From: Candidatus Zipacnadum vermilionense
GTDB lineage: Bacteria > Armatimonadota > Zipacnadia > Zipacnadales > Zipacnadaceae
Assembly (NCBI GenBank): GCA_029821755.1
Contig: JALGSV010000011.1
Span: forward strand, 1 to 64,000
DNA length: 64,000 nucleotides
Reading direction: 5' to 3'
Positions 8,303 to 16,250 of this stretch are shown here, in pieces. Every line of letters starts with the position of its first letter. Positions within the stretch are counted from its first letter, which is position 1. The notes beneath the pieces are model-generated. The model did no database searches. It had not been told where the DNA came from and saw only the letters and a list, made by a program, of their open reading frames with translations. Both the position numbers and the translations under genes were made by a program.

Positions 8303-8351
8303 CGCCCCTACAGCGCGAAGGCCCGTGGCGCAGGCCGCCCCTACAGGGCGG
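8303..8351. repeat. Pair of GCCCCTACAG palindromic repeat copies between phoU and the sigma gene
   Basis: CGCCCCTACAG occurs at 8303-8313 and again at 8336-8346. The second copy is part of a 6-bp hairpin CCGCCC-CTACA-GGGCGG (8335-8351) whose loop contains the stop codon of the sigma gene. Reverse complements of this motif (GTAGGGGCG) bound the element at 47910 and occur at 61519. Lying between convergent genes it may act as a terminator, but it lacks a T run. Confidence 0.5.
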
Positions 8352-9192
8352 TGGTGCCGCAGGCGCGAGACTGGACTGGCCCCATGAGGCCCACGAGGAT
8401 ATCCTCCGGCAGGCGGCGGCGCAGCTTGTCGCGCAACTGGCAGCGGGCGTTGAATAGGCGACTTTTGACTGTCCCCAGCGGGCAGCCGAGGATCCGGGCG
8501 ATCTCCTCGTAGCTCAGGCCCTGCAGATCGTAGAGGACTACGACCGGGCGCAGCTTCTCCGACAACTCGGCGATAGCGGACCATACCTGATCACGCAGGG
8601 AACTGCTCTCCACGACCTCATCGGGGGTGCGGGTGGTGCCGTCGGCCAAGTCCCGCGCCAGGGACGACTCCTCGTCGTCCAGGGGCTCATCCAGCGACAC
8701 CGTCTGCCACTGGCGGCGCTTGCGCCGGCGGGAGGCGTCGATGGCGAGGTTGGAGGCGATGCGGTAGACCCAGGTCTGGAAACTGGCCTCGCCGCGAAAA
8801 TGCGGCAGGGCCTGGTAGGCGCGGACGAAAGCTTCCTGGGCGAGGTCTTCGGCTTCGGCCGGGTCCTGCACCATGCGGGCGACGTGGTTGTAGATGCGGT
8901 TCTGGTAGTGCTTTACGAGCAACTCGAAAGCGGCGTCATCGCCGTGGCGCGCGCGGTTGACCAGACTGCGAATCTGTTCTTCGGTGAGGGTCGTGCTGTG
9001 CGCCTGCGGGAGGTCGGCCGGCAGGTCCCAACTGCTGCCGGAGAAGTCCGAGCAGGCCAGGGAAGAACGAGGGGCGGCCTGGGCGGCGGCGGCACGGCTC
9101 CGAGTGTCCCGGCCGGTGCGAGTCGTCTTCCCACGAACCTCGGGCTTGCGGGCAGTTGGCAGTGAAGTCCGGCTTCCAGCGATGGTTTCCAC
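8341..9192 (-). CDS. ECF-type RNA polymerase sigma factor
   Basis: A 283-aa sigma-70 family protein. Region 2 (about 77-155) has the ECF core AFELLVKHYQNRIYN, EDLAQEAFVRAYQ and FQTWVYRIASNLAIDASRR. Region 4 (about 210-265) has LRPVVVLYDLQGLSYEEIA and the helix-turn-helix LGCPLGTVKSRLFNAR. The start is GTG at 9192, supported by a run of G residues 6 bases upstream. This leaves an unusual 70-residue basic, Ala/Ser/Arg-rich N-terminal extension before region 2. No anti-sigma gene is adjacent on the same strand. The promoter specificity is unknown. Confidence 0.9.
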   Translation of the reverse strand: METIAGSRTSLPTARKPEVRGKTTRTGRDTRSRAAAAQAAPRSSLACSDFSGSSWDLPADLPQAHSTTLTEEQIRSLVNRARHGDDAAFELLVKHYQNRIYNHVARMVQDPAEAEDLAQEAFVRAYQALPHFRGEASFQTWVYRIASNLAIDASRRRKRRQWQTVSLDEPLDDEESSLARDLADGTTRTPDEVVESSSLRDQVWSAIAELSEKLRPVVVLYDLQGLSYEEIARILGCPLGTVKSRLFNARCQLRDKLRRRLPEDILVGLMGPVQSRACGTTAL

Positions 9193-9405
9193 GGCGTTCC
9201 CCCCTTGCCGAGTGAAGGCATGACTGATCCTCTATCGGTGATGGCAAGAGAATACTGGAGGGGGGACTCTCCGACAATCGGGGAAACCCCGATTTATGGG
9301 GTGGGTTTTCCTGAGGGAGCGAGGCGTGAGGAAGCGGCAGGGGGCACGGACAGGTCCTCCGACTCTCGTCGTGCCTACCTCTGTACCTACCCTTTAGCCT
9401 GCCGT

Positions 9406-9684
9406 CTACAGAGCGCGCCACCAGTACGAGAGGAAGCTGGCGAGGATCACCCAGCCAAAGAGGAGCAGCTTCAGGGCGGCATACCAGTGGATAGTGAGGG
9501 CCCAAAGGTCCTTGATCGGTGTTCCTGTCATTAGGGTGATCAGTTCCGGGGCGAAGGTGCACACCGCCACGAACAGGGCCCAGGTCACCATCAGCAGCAG
9601 CACACCGACCAATAAGCCGCTCCAAGCGCCGTGGGCGGCACCGGCGACGATCTTCCGCACGGAAGTAACCGTTGTCTCGGACAT
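9406..9684 (-). CDS. Small membrane protein of unknown function
   Basis: A 92-aa protein with two or three hydrophobic stretches (about 20-43, 66-88). It starts MSETTVTSVRKIVAGAAHG, with AGAGGAC upstream as ribosome site. I do not recognise the family. It lies behind the sigma-factor gene on the same strand, 213 bp upstream of its start in genome terms, so a functional link is possible but unproven. The stretch 9193-9405 between them holds no convincing gene, and neither does 9685-9882. Confidence 0.65.
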   Translation of the reverse strand: MSETTVTSVRKIVAGAAHGAWSGLLVGVLLLMVTWALFVAVCTFAPELITLMTGTPIKDLWALTIHWYAALKLLLFGWVILASFLSYWWRAL

Positions 9685-9882
9685 GGGATAGTCCTCTTGT
9701 CTGTAGGAAGGGTGTCACTTAGCCCGGCTCGGGAGCGCGGCCGTCAGAGATGGTGTGCCGTATGGCGCCGGAGCCGTCGGGCGTCTCGCTCATTGCCCCC
9801 CCCCGGATTGTCTTCCAGCCAATGGCGACACGCCCGCCCGCGATTCGAGTCGCGTCTCGAAGGGCGAAGGCTGGCAGTGTCA

Positions 9883-10662
9883 TCAGCGCCCGTTGATGGC
9901 GTCCCGGATGCCCAGGATGAGCTTGAGGCTTTCCGGAGTCGGCTTGGTCGGCTTGAACTCCAGGCCGACGAACTTCTCGAAGCCGGCCTCGTTGAGAGCC
10001 GCCAAGACGTTGGCGTAGTTGATCTCACCGGTGCCGGGCTCATTGCGACCGGGGTTGTCGGCGGCGTGGAAGTGGCCGATGTCGTCGATGTGCGAGGTGA
10101 TATTCGCGATTAGGTTGCCCTCGGTGATCTGCTGGTGGTAGATGTCATACAGCAGCTTGACGGCGGGGCTGTTCACCTGCTCGACGATCTCGAAGCCCTC
10201 CGCGCTGGTGGAGAGGAAGTAGCCAGCGTGGTCCACCAGGATGTTGAGCGGCTCCAGTACCAGCGTGACGCCGGCGGCCTCGGCCAGCGGTGCGGCGGCT
10301 TTCAGGCAGGCCACGATGCCGGCATGGCCCCAGGCGCGGTCACTGGCGTCCTTCCCCCAGCCGGTGGTGGCAATAAGCGTCTTGCAGTTGATGATCCGGG
10401 CGGCCTCGATCGCGCGCGCGGTGTCCTCGGCGAAGCGGTCGGCCAGGTGCATGTCGAGCATGCCCTCCGGCGCCTCCAAGCAGATGGCGGCGATGGGGAG
10501 GCCGGCCTTCTGGGAGGCGGTGGCGATGGCCTCCAGGTCCTTGCCCGAATAGCTCCAGAACTCGACGGCGTCCAGCCCGGCCTTAGCGGCGGCGGGAATA
10601 CGGTCGACGAAGTTCTCGATCTCAGGGAACAGCATCTCGATGCAGGCGGACAGCTTGATCAT
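9883..10662 (-). CDS. Hydroxypyruvate isomerase-like TIM-barrel protein
   Basis: A 259-aa xylose-isomerase-like TIM barrel closest by eye to hydroxypyruvate isomerase (Hyi). It has EMLFPEI near the N-terminus, the metal-site run LVLEPLN, DIYHQQITEG, GHFHAADNPGRNEPGTGEINY and GLEFKP near the end. The start at 10662 is chosen because AAGGAG lies 7-8 bases upstream; a longer frame to 10701 has no ribosome site. Substrate cannot be told from sequence. Next to thiD, with 49 bp between them, but without obvious pathway link. Confidence 0.85.
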   Translation of the reverse strand: MIKLSACIEMLFPEIENFVDRIPAAAKAGLDAVEFWSYSGKDLEAIATASQKAGLPIAAICLEAPEGMLDMHLADRFAEDTARAIEAARIINCKTLIATTGWGKDASDRAWGHAGIVACLKAAAPLAEAAGVTLVLEPLNILVDHAGYFLSTSAEGFEIVEQVNSPAVKLLYDIYHQQITEGNLIANITSHIDDIGHFHAADNPGRNEPGTGEINYANVLAALNEAGFEKFVGLEFKPTKPTPESLKLILGIRDAINGR

Positions 10663-10711
10663 GGTCAGGTCTCCTTGACGGTAGCAGAAATCACTAATCA
10701 ATCATCGCTTG

Positions 10712-11545
10712 TCAATTCCCAAACAGCCCCCACAGGGGGTTTACCGGGCCGAAGCCGTGGCCGACAGTGAGGCCGTGGCGAATGGCCTCGGTGGTGAACT
10801 CCTTGGCGGCGGTGGCGGCGGCAAAGAGGGAATCCCCGACGGCCAGGCGCGCCGCCAGGGCAGACGAGAAAACGCAGCCGGTCCCGTGGATGGTGTTCAC
10901 GTCCAGGGCCCCGGCGAGCAGGAAGTGGACGCGGTCGGTCTTGCGCTCGTAGAGAACGTCCGCCGCCTCGCCCTTCTCCAGCAGATGGCCGCCGGTGATG
11001 ATGACCGCCGCCGGGCCGACCGGGGAGAGGTGGGCTAGTTCGCGAGCGGCGGCGGGGAGGTCGTCGACGCTCTGCAGGCGGGTTTCGAGCAGGGCCTCGG
11101 CCTCCTGGACGTTGGGGGTAATGACGTGGGCCACGGGCATGAGCGTGTCCCGGTAGATCTGCTTGGCCCCGGACTCTAGCAGCACGCCGCCGCTAGAGGC
11201 GACCATTACCGGGTCCACCACCACGTTTTTCAGGCGATGGTCGACGATGGCCTGATAGACGGCTTCGAGGTTCTCGCGGGTACCGAGCATGCCGGTCTTG
11301 ACGGCGGCCACAGGCAGGTCGGCGAGCACGGCCTCAATCTGGGCGGTGAGCGCCTGCGGCGACATGGAGAAGGACTCCCGGACCGTCTGGGTATTCTGGG
11401 CGGTGAGGGCGGCGATGGCGCAGGCGCCGTGCATGCCGAGGGCCGCGAAGGTTTTCAGGTCGGCCGCCACCCCCGCCCCGCCGCCGGAGTCGACGCCGGC
11501 GATGGTGAGGATGGTGGGAGGGTTGGTGGTGAAAGGTTTGAGCAT
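10712..11545 (-). CDS. thiD: Hydroxymethylpyrimidine/phosphomethylpyrimidine kinase ThiD
   Basis: A 277-aa ribokinase-fold kinase that phosphorylates HMP and HMP-P in thiamine synthesis. Family marks are TIAGVDSGGGAGVAADLKTF at the N-terminus, VKTGMLG, VVDPVMVASSG, ITPNVQEAE and the anion hole with catalytic Asp in HGTGCVFSSALAA. The extra Gly in SGGGAG compared with the common SGGAG is within family variation. No TPP riboswitch is visible in the 87 bases upstream, and no other thi gene is near, so this may be a salvage gene. Confidence 0.93.
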   Translation of the reverse strand: MLKPFTTNPPTILTIAGVDSGGGAGVAADLKTFAALGMHGACAIAALTAQNTQTVRESFSMSPQALTAQIEAVLADLPVAAVKTGMLGTRENLEAVYQAIVDHRLKNVVVDPVMVASSGGVLLESGAKQIYRDTLMPVAHVITPNVQEAEALLETRLQSVDDLPAAARELAHLSPVGPAAVIITGGHLLEKGEAADVLYERKTDRVHFLLAGALDVNTIHGTGCVFSSALAARLAVGDSLFAAATAAKEFTTEAIRHGLTVGHGFGPVNPLWGLFGN

Positions 11546-11632
11546 GATAGGGCAATCCTCTCCTGGGTCCGTCGTGGTGGAGGTATTCGTCGGAGGAAGT
11601 GCGAGGTCCTGCCCAGCGCGGCGAGGCCGTTT

Positions 11633-12496
11633 CTACGCGGAGCCTGGGGCCACGCTGTCCACTATCTTCAGGGCGATAGGCTCGAACTTGTCGTAGACCT
11701 TGGCGGGAGCGGTGAGGCGGAGGTCGTAGGAGAAGTCGCCGCCGCCAGTGGCGGTTATGCGCAGGCCCCGCATCTTTATGGAGAAGGGCCCCACCAACTT
11801 GCGAGTGGTGAAGTGGGAGCGGACGGCGGGCAGGCCGGCGAACTTGCACTTCTCTAGATCGCCCTCGTCCCGGAAGGCGGGGTCGTTATGGGCCGCCGCA
11901 TCACCCAGCCTCGCGTGCAGGCGGCTCTCGGCGCGCTCCTCGAGGGTCAAGGGGCGGGTCCCCTCCGGGCCGGTCGCCAGACGCGCCGCCGAGCTGGCCA
12001 TGTCGCCCATGACGCCCTTGATCTGACTTCCCTCGATGCTGACACGGCAGGTCCCGCTGGTCACGCGTGTCCACTCAAAGTTACCGGTGGAGCCGGCGGC
12101 GAAGTACTTCCAGTTGGCGGGAACCTGGAGCGTGAAGAGCTTGGTCTCGGTGGTGACGGAGGTCCACTCGGTAGGTTCGGCGGGCGGGCGCAGGGCGCGG
12201 AGGTAGGCGAAGAGGAAGCCGCCGATCACCAGGACGAGGAGAATGCCGGCGCCCAGCGCGTAGTAGCGCCAGACGGGCGCCGCGCGACGCTCGCGTTCGG
12301 CGGCGAGCAGGGCCCGGGCGGCGCCGGCATGGCGGCCGCGGTCGGGAGGACCGGCGGGCCGGGAAGCGGCCTTGTCGGAAGCGGGAGGCGGCGCATCGGC
12401 GGCGGGAGGCGCACCGGTCTCGATCGGCTTGCCGCACCAGGAGCAGACGCGGTCAGTGTCCGACTCCATGCCACAGTGCTTGCAGAGAGGAGGCAT
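11633..12496 (-). CDS. Zinc-ribbon membrane protein of unknown function
   Basis: A 287-aa protein with an N-terminal zinc ribbon (C5-x2-C8 ... C18-x2-C21), a Pro/Ala-rich linker, one transmembrane helix (about 78-100) and an external domain of about 185 residues. That domain begins TKLFTLQVPANWKYF, similar in style to PsbP/DUF-type domains that start with F-x-V-P-x-W. The topology suggests a cytoplasmic ribbon and an extracytoplasmic sensing or binding part. Function unknown; neighbours do not help. Confidence 0.75.
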   Translation of the reverse strand: MPPLCKHCGMESDTDRVCSWCGKPIETGAPPAADAPPPASDKAASRPAGPPDRGRHAGAARALLAAERERRAAPVWRYYALGAGILLVLVIGGFLFAYLRALRPPAEPTEWTSVTTETKLFTLQVPANWKYFAAGSTGNFEWTRVTSGTCRVSIEGSQIKGVMGDMASSAARLATGPEGTRPLTLEERAESRLHARLGDAAAHNDPAFRDEGDLEKCKFAGLPAVRSHFTTRKLVGPFSIKMRGLRITATGGGDFSYDLRLTAPAKVYDKFEPIALKIVDSVAPGSA

Positions 12497-12565
12497 CGTT
12501 TACCACTCCTTGTTCCGGGGGCTCGTCACGAGTCGGGAAGGAAGGCTTCACGTGAAACATGTGCT

Positions 12566-12967
12566 TCATGTGAAGCAATGCAGTTCGCTGCCGCTCAGAG
12601 GCGGCCGGCGCTGTGGATCATTGCCGACCCTACGGTATTCGACAATATTCCGCTTCCGCCGGCACGTGTCCAGGTACTGCGCCGCCTGTCGGTGGTTGTC
12701 ACCCAGCGCCAGAGGTAGGGCCAGGAAGGTGGTCGCGTGGTGAGCAACGCCGGTAGTACGATACCCGCTGGCAGCGAGGGCGATGGTGGCCAGGCTGAGC
12801 GCCGCATTGTAAACGGCGGTAAAGCGCAGATCCAGGGAGATGGAGTCGGACTCCGCGTCCTTCAGACCACGGTCGGCTACCTGGAGCAGGTCAAGCACTT
12901 CGCTGATCGAGGTCTCATGCGGCTGCAACTTCGCTTCTTCGATCAAGCCTGCCCAACTCATGCTCAT
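12566..12967 (-). CDS. HEPN-domain protein, putative toxin of an MNT/HEPN pair
   Basis: A 133-aa helical protein with the HEPN arrangement: helices ending in a late motif RKRNIVEY in which R106-N107 and Y111 fit the RNxxxY variant of the HEPN RNase motif. It overlaps the 3' end of the upstream nucleotidyltransferase gene by 53 bp, so the pair is translationally coupled. HEPN/MNT pairs are known toxin-antitoxin or defence modules in which the MNT partner adenylylates or nucleotidylates the HEPN protein. The C-terminus lies 69 bp from the zinc-ribbon gene start. Function is inferred from pairing. Confidence 0.75.
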   Translation of the reverse strand: MSMSWAGLIEEAKLQPHETSISEVLDLLQVADRGLKDAESDSISLDLRFTAVYNAALSLATIALAASGYRTTGVAHHATTFLALPLALGDNHRQAAQYLDTCRRKRNIVEYRRVGNDPQRRPPLSGSELHCFT

Positions 12968-13541
12968 CTCCGATCAGGAACACCTTGGGTCGCGCCAGGA
13001 CCGTCGTCAGGAAATGCTCGCCCGCCTCCACCCGCTCGGCGAACTCTTGTGGGCGCATGGTCACGGCGTTGATCTCTCGCCCCAGGCGCGCTTCGGCCTC
13101 CCGCAGCGCTGAAGTCAACTCGAACAGCCCCGCTTCTCCGACCACGATCAGGTCTACGTCGCTCCCCGCGCTGGGCGTCCCGCTCGCCGTCGAGCCGAAG
13201 ACGAAGGCGACCCCTATCTGGCTGAGGAAGGGCGCCAAGGCCTCACGCAGTACATCGGCGATGCCGAAGGTCTTGATAGCGATGCCCCGCAACTCCGGGA
13301 AGATAGGGCACTGTCGGTTCGCCCGGTAGTAGACCTGGTTCCCTTCACGCTCCCGCAGCAGGATTCCTGCCTCGGCCAGCGCGGTAACCTCCCGCTGCAC
13401 CGTAGCCGGCGCTAGCCCCACACGGCGGACTATCTCCCGCAGATGCCGGCGTTGGTCCGGGTCGGGCAACAACAGCCCCAGCACCTTGAGGCGGGCCTGA
13501 GGGAATAGAACGTCGGTTAGGCCGGTACGCTTCGTTCGCAT
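12915..13541 (-). CDS. Winged-helix/MNT nucleotidyltransferase fusion, putative antitoxin
   Basis: A 208-aa protein with a winged helix-turn-helix (about 8-75; ATVQREVTALAEAGIL recognition region) joined to a minimal nucleotidyltransferase domain (about 100-200). The catalytic run is FGSTASGTPSAGSDVDLIVV, that is G116-S117 and D128-x-D130. It is the first gene of the MNT/HEPN pair. The N-terminal DNA-binding domain suggests autoregulation, supported by a palindrome over its start codon. A strong promoter places the transcript start only 3-4 bases before the ATG, so the mRNA is probably leaderless. Confidence 0.85.
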   Translation of the reverse strand: MRTKRTGLTDVLFPQARLKVLGLLLPDPDQRRHLREIVRRVGLAPATVQREVTALAEAGILLREREGNQVYYRANRQCPIFPELRGIAIKTFGIADVLREALAPFLSQIGVAFVFGSTASGTPSAGSDVDLIVVGEAGLFELTSALREAEARLGREINAVTMRPQEFAERVEAGEHFLTTVLARPKVFLIGDEHELGRLDRRSEVAAA

Positions 13542-13551
13542 ATTGCGAACG
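13533..13551. promoter_or_regulatory. Palindromic operator over the MNT start codon
   Basis: A perfect inverted repeat with 8-bp arms and a 3-bp centre: CGTTCGCA-TAT-TGCGAACG. The ATG of the winged-helix/MNT gene (13541-13539) lies within it and the predicted transcription start falls inside its right arm, so a bound protein would block initiation. The obvious candidate binder is the winged helix encoded here. Confidence 0.65.
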
Positions 13552-13580
13552 ATTGTATGCTAAACAGGAACAAAGGTCAA
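13552..13580 (-). promoter_or_regulatory. Strong sigma-70 promoter of the MNT/HEPN operon
   Basis: On the minus strand TTGACC (13580-13575) and TACAAT (13557-13552) are separated by 17 bp. The -35 box overlaps the stop codon of the OLD-nuclease gene. The start point should fall at about 13545, giving a leaderless message. Confidence 0.65.
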
Positions 13581-15436
13581 GCGTGTCCAGCGTAGTGACG
13601 GGCCCGTTCGAACAGAGCGCGTAGCATACCGGGCACCGCGTCCTCAGAGCAATAGGCGCCTATCCCTCTGCCGAGCATTCGTCTGGAAAGGGGGGCCAGC
13701 AGTGTCTCGCTGAAGAAGCACTTTATAGCCTTCCCGAGCTTCTGATCGGTCGGTTCAACCTGGGACCGAAGCGCGGTGAGTTCGGCCTGAGAAACCGCAC
13801 GGGGCAAGTCGGGGAGGGCCTTGATGGCATCCTGGAGGACGTCTACGGGAAACTGGTACTCCAGGTCGCCTTGGTCGAACTTGAACACGTTCGCTCGCTC
13901 GATTATGCCGCGAGCGACCATTTCCGAGGGACGGAACGCTCTGCTCGTCTCAAGTTCGTCAGCGTCTGCGTCGGCCAGAAGCAGCACTGGGATGCCTATC
14001 TTGTGAGCCGCCTCGACAAAGGGCCTGCCCTTTGTCTTCCCCTTTAGGTTGACCGGCTGAATGCCCATTTCGTCAAGTGACTTGTGCAGTACGGTGTGTG
14101 CGAGTTGAGGCAGGGCCTCATCTTCGGTCTCGCCCTCGTAGCACAGGAGACAGTTGGCGAAGAAGTAATCGCTGTTACGCAGCCCAAGTTCCAGTCTAAC
14201 CGCCTCGGTGATGTCTTCCTCTGTGACTTGGCGCGCTGTAGCGACGCCCTTATCGTCTCGGGTCAAGAGGGCCACCTCGCATGGGTTCATGCGGTCAACA
14301 AACACGGTGGAGTGCGTCGTGACAATGACCTGGTACCGCCGTGCGCCTGCTGTGTCAGCGAGACCCTTGAGGTCGTAGAAGAAGTCCCTTTGGGCGGCGG
14401 GGTGCAGGTAAGTCTCGGGTTCCTCGATAGCGTATATAGTACTCCGGAAGGGCTTGTCGGGGTCCTCTTCCTCGCCCTTGGCGTGTGCTTCTTCGGCCGC
14501 GCGCTGCTGCCGCCGCTTCAAGAACGCGACCACGACTAGCCGCTGCGTTCCCATGCCACGCAAGGTCAACTCGTTCCGCACGCCGGCGTGGTCGGTGACG
14601 TGCAGGACAACGGTCGCCGACTCCTGCGGCTGAAAGTCGATCTCGCTGTCGAGGGCGCTCACCTGCGAGGTCTGCCGGAGAAGTATCTGTTCGATGGCTG
14701 CGACCTCTTCAGAAACGGCATCTCGACCGCGCGTCCTTATTGCCTCAGTCTCCTCCATGTCCGAGAGCGCCTCCACGAGAAGGGTCTTGAAGTCCTTCTG
14801 GAACGGGCTGGCGGTAGTGTCCAAGGGTTGCTGACTTGGGAAAGGATGATACGCAGGCAAATGCTTGCCGATGAGCGTCTGGGTATCCTTGTGCGGAAGT
14901 CGGAGGGACCCGTCACGCTGCTCGAGGCCTTGGCCTTCCGCGTATCGCCATAGCACAAGCCATCGTTGTTCGTTGGTCCGCCCGGCGCCGGACTTTCCCA
15001 CGGGCGGCAGACCATACTGCGAGATGAAGTCGTTCAGTTCCCTCTCCGAGCGCGCGGGGAGGTTCCTGAAATCGTCATCGACGTAGTCGCGGCAGACGAT
15101 GTGTAGAGCGGACTTAGATTCGGCGCCGAGGCGAAAGCTGCGTCGCAACGTGAGGTGACCTTGCGCGTCCAATGCGTGCTCCGCTGTCAACTGTTCGGTT
15201 ACCTCCAGCGGCAGCTCCGCGAACGTGCACTGAACCCAGAATTCTTGAGCGCACTGCCCGATGGTGCAGAAATCAGCGGGGTCCGCCTTCCCCTCGATGA
15301 ACCGCTGCACTGCCAGCAGGACGCTTGACTTGCCGCAATCATTCTTCCCCACCAGGCTTGAGAAGCTATGCAGCCGCAGTCCCTCCAAGTCCCGGATCGC
15401 TCGGAAGTTCTTGATGCTGACCTCGCATAGTTGCAT
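13577..15436 (-). CDS. OLD-family ATP-dependent endonuclease
   Basis: A 619-aa protein with an N-terminal ABC/AAA-type ATPase (about 1-400) and a C-terminal TOPRIM nuclease domain (about 415-560). Walker A is GKNDCGKSS (30-38). The ABC Walker B region reads IYAIEEPETYLHP, followed by TTHSTVFVDRM. The TOPRIM domain shows CYEGETEDEALPQL and LLLADADADE, the Glu and DxD metal ligands. OLD proteins act in DNA degradation and phage defence. No UvrD-like helicase (GajB) is next to it, so it fits a stand-alone class 1 OLD protein. The start at 15436 has GGGAGG nearby upstream. Codons look more A/T-rich than in the flanking housekeeping genes, consistent with transfer. Confidence 0.88.
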   Translation of the reverse strand: MQLCEVSIKNFRAIRDLEGLRLHSFSSLVGKNDCGKSSVLLAVQRFIEGKADPADFCTIGQCAQEFWVQCTFAELPLEVTEQLTAEHALDAQGHLTLRRSFRLGAESKSALHIVCRDYVDDDFRNLPARSERELNDFISQYGLPPVGKSGAGRTNEQRWLVLWRYAEGQGLEQRDGSLRLPHKDTQTLIGKHLPAYHPFPSQQPLDTTASPFQKDFKTLLVEALSDMEETEAIRTRGRDAVSEEVAAIEQILLRQTSQVSALDSEIDFQPQESATVVLHVTDHAGVRNELTLRGMGTQRLVVVAFLKRRQQRAAEEAHAKGEEEDPDKPFRSTIYAIEEPETYLHPAAQRDFFYDLKGLADTAGARRYQVIVTTHSTVFVDRMNPCEVALLTRDDKGVATARQVTEEDITEAVRLELGLRNSDYFFANCLLCYEGETEDEALPQLAHTVLHKSLDEMGIQPVNLKGKTKGRPFVEAAHKIGIPVLLLADADADELETSRAFRPSEMVARGIIERANVFKFDQGDLEYQFPVDVLQDAIKALPDLPRAVSQAELTALRSQVEPTDQKLGKAIKCFFSETLLAPLSRRMLGRGIGAYCSEDAVPGMLRALFERARHYAGHA

Positions 15437-15490
15437 GGCTTTTCCTCCCTGATTGTCTCGACCCGGCGTCCTCGTTGTGTCTCCGCCCCG

Positions 15491-16096
15491 CTACCCTTCC
15501 GTCAACCCCTTGAAGTTCTCCAGCACCTTTAGGCCTACGTCCTGGCTCTTTTCGGGGTGGTACTGGCAGGCGAACACGTTGTCCTTCCAGATGGCGGAGC
15601 AGAACTCGTAGCCGTAGTCGGTGGTGGTGGCCACGATACCCGGATCGTCGGGGACCACGTAGTAGCTGTGGACGAAGTAGAACCACGAGCCGTCCGGGAC
15701 GCCCGCGAAGTGGGGGACGTCCGGCCGGAGGCTGACCTGGTTCCAGCCGATCTGGGGGATCTTGAGGTCGTGGCGGAAGCGCTCGACGCGGCCGGGGAAG
15801 AGGCTCAGGCCGGGGCGGACGCCCTCCTCGGAGCTGTCGAAGAGCATCTGCAGACCGAGGCAGATACCCAGGAAAGGCTTCCCCGCAGCAATCAGGTCCT
15901 GGAGCGGGCCGATCAGGTCGTGCTCCTCCAAGCCGCCAATGCAATCGTCCCAGGCGCCGACGCCGGGCAGGACCAGGCCGGCGGCTTCCCCCAGAACGCG
16001 GGGCTGGTCGGTAATGGTCACCTCGCAGCCTCCCGCGCGGAGGGCTTTCTCCACGCTGCCCAGGTTGCCCATGCCATAGTCAATCAATGCGATCAC
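15491..16096 (-). CDS. hisH: Imidazole glycerol phosphate synthase glutaminase subunit HisH
   Basis: A 201-aa class I glutamine amidotransferase of histidine synthesis. The nucleophile C79 is in GICLGLQMLF, and the catalytic His-Glu pair is in YQYHPEKSQ near the C-terminus. The N-terminus MIALIDYGMGNLGSV is typical. It supplies ammonia to HisF, which is not in the window. It stands alone next to unrelated genes, and hisB lies about 14 kb away, so the his pathway is dispersed. Confidence 0.95.
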   Translation of the reverse strand: MIALIDYGMGNLGSVEKALRAGGCEVTITDQPRVLGEAAGLVLPGVGAWDDCIGGLEEHDLIGPLQDLIAAGKPFLGICLGLQMLFDSSEEGVRPGLSLFPGRVERFRHDLKIPQIGWNQVSLRPDVPHFAGVPDGSWFYFVHSYYVVPDDPGIVATTTDYGYEFCSAIWKDNVFACQYHPEKSQDVGLKVLENFKGLTEG

Positions 16097-16147
16097 AGGA
16101 AAGTCACCTCAAAGCGTCCGGCGGCGCGGGAATGCAGTGTCGGGAAT

Positions 16148-16176
16148 AGTATAGCACATGCGGGAGAGCAGGTCAG
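16148..16176 (-). promoter_or_regulatory. Promoter upstream of hisH
   Basis: On the minus strand an extended -10 (TGC-TATACT, 16156-16148) is preceded 17 bp upstream of the hexamer by CTGACC (16176-16171). Transcription would start near 16141, about 45 bases before the hisH ATG. Confidence 0.5.
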
Positions 16177-16250
16177 GGGGGAGAAACGGGCAGGGCCAGA
16201 GGAGCCGCGTACCAGGTGCGTGGCTCCTCCGGCCCCTCGTGGGGAGGCAT

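Noticed and set aside
9836-9860. A GATTCGAGTC string resembling a tRNA T-arm
   Set aside because: No acceptor stem, D-arm or anticodon arm could be formed around it. No tRNA was found in the window.
11546-11632. TPP riboswitch upstream of thiD
   Set aside because: The THI-box core is absent from the short upstream gap.
13577-15436. A complete Gabija system
   Set aside because: The OLD nuclease looks GajA-like but no UvrD/GajB helicase gene lies next to it.
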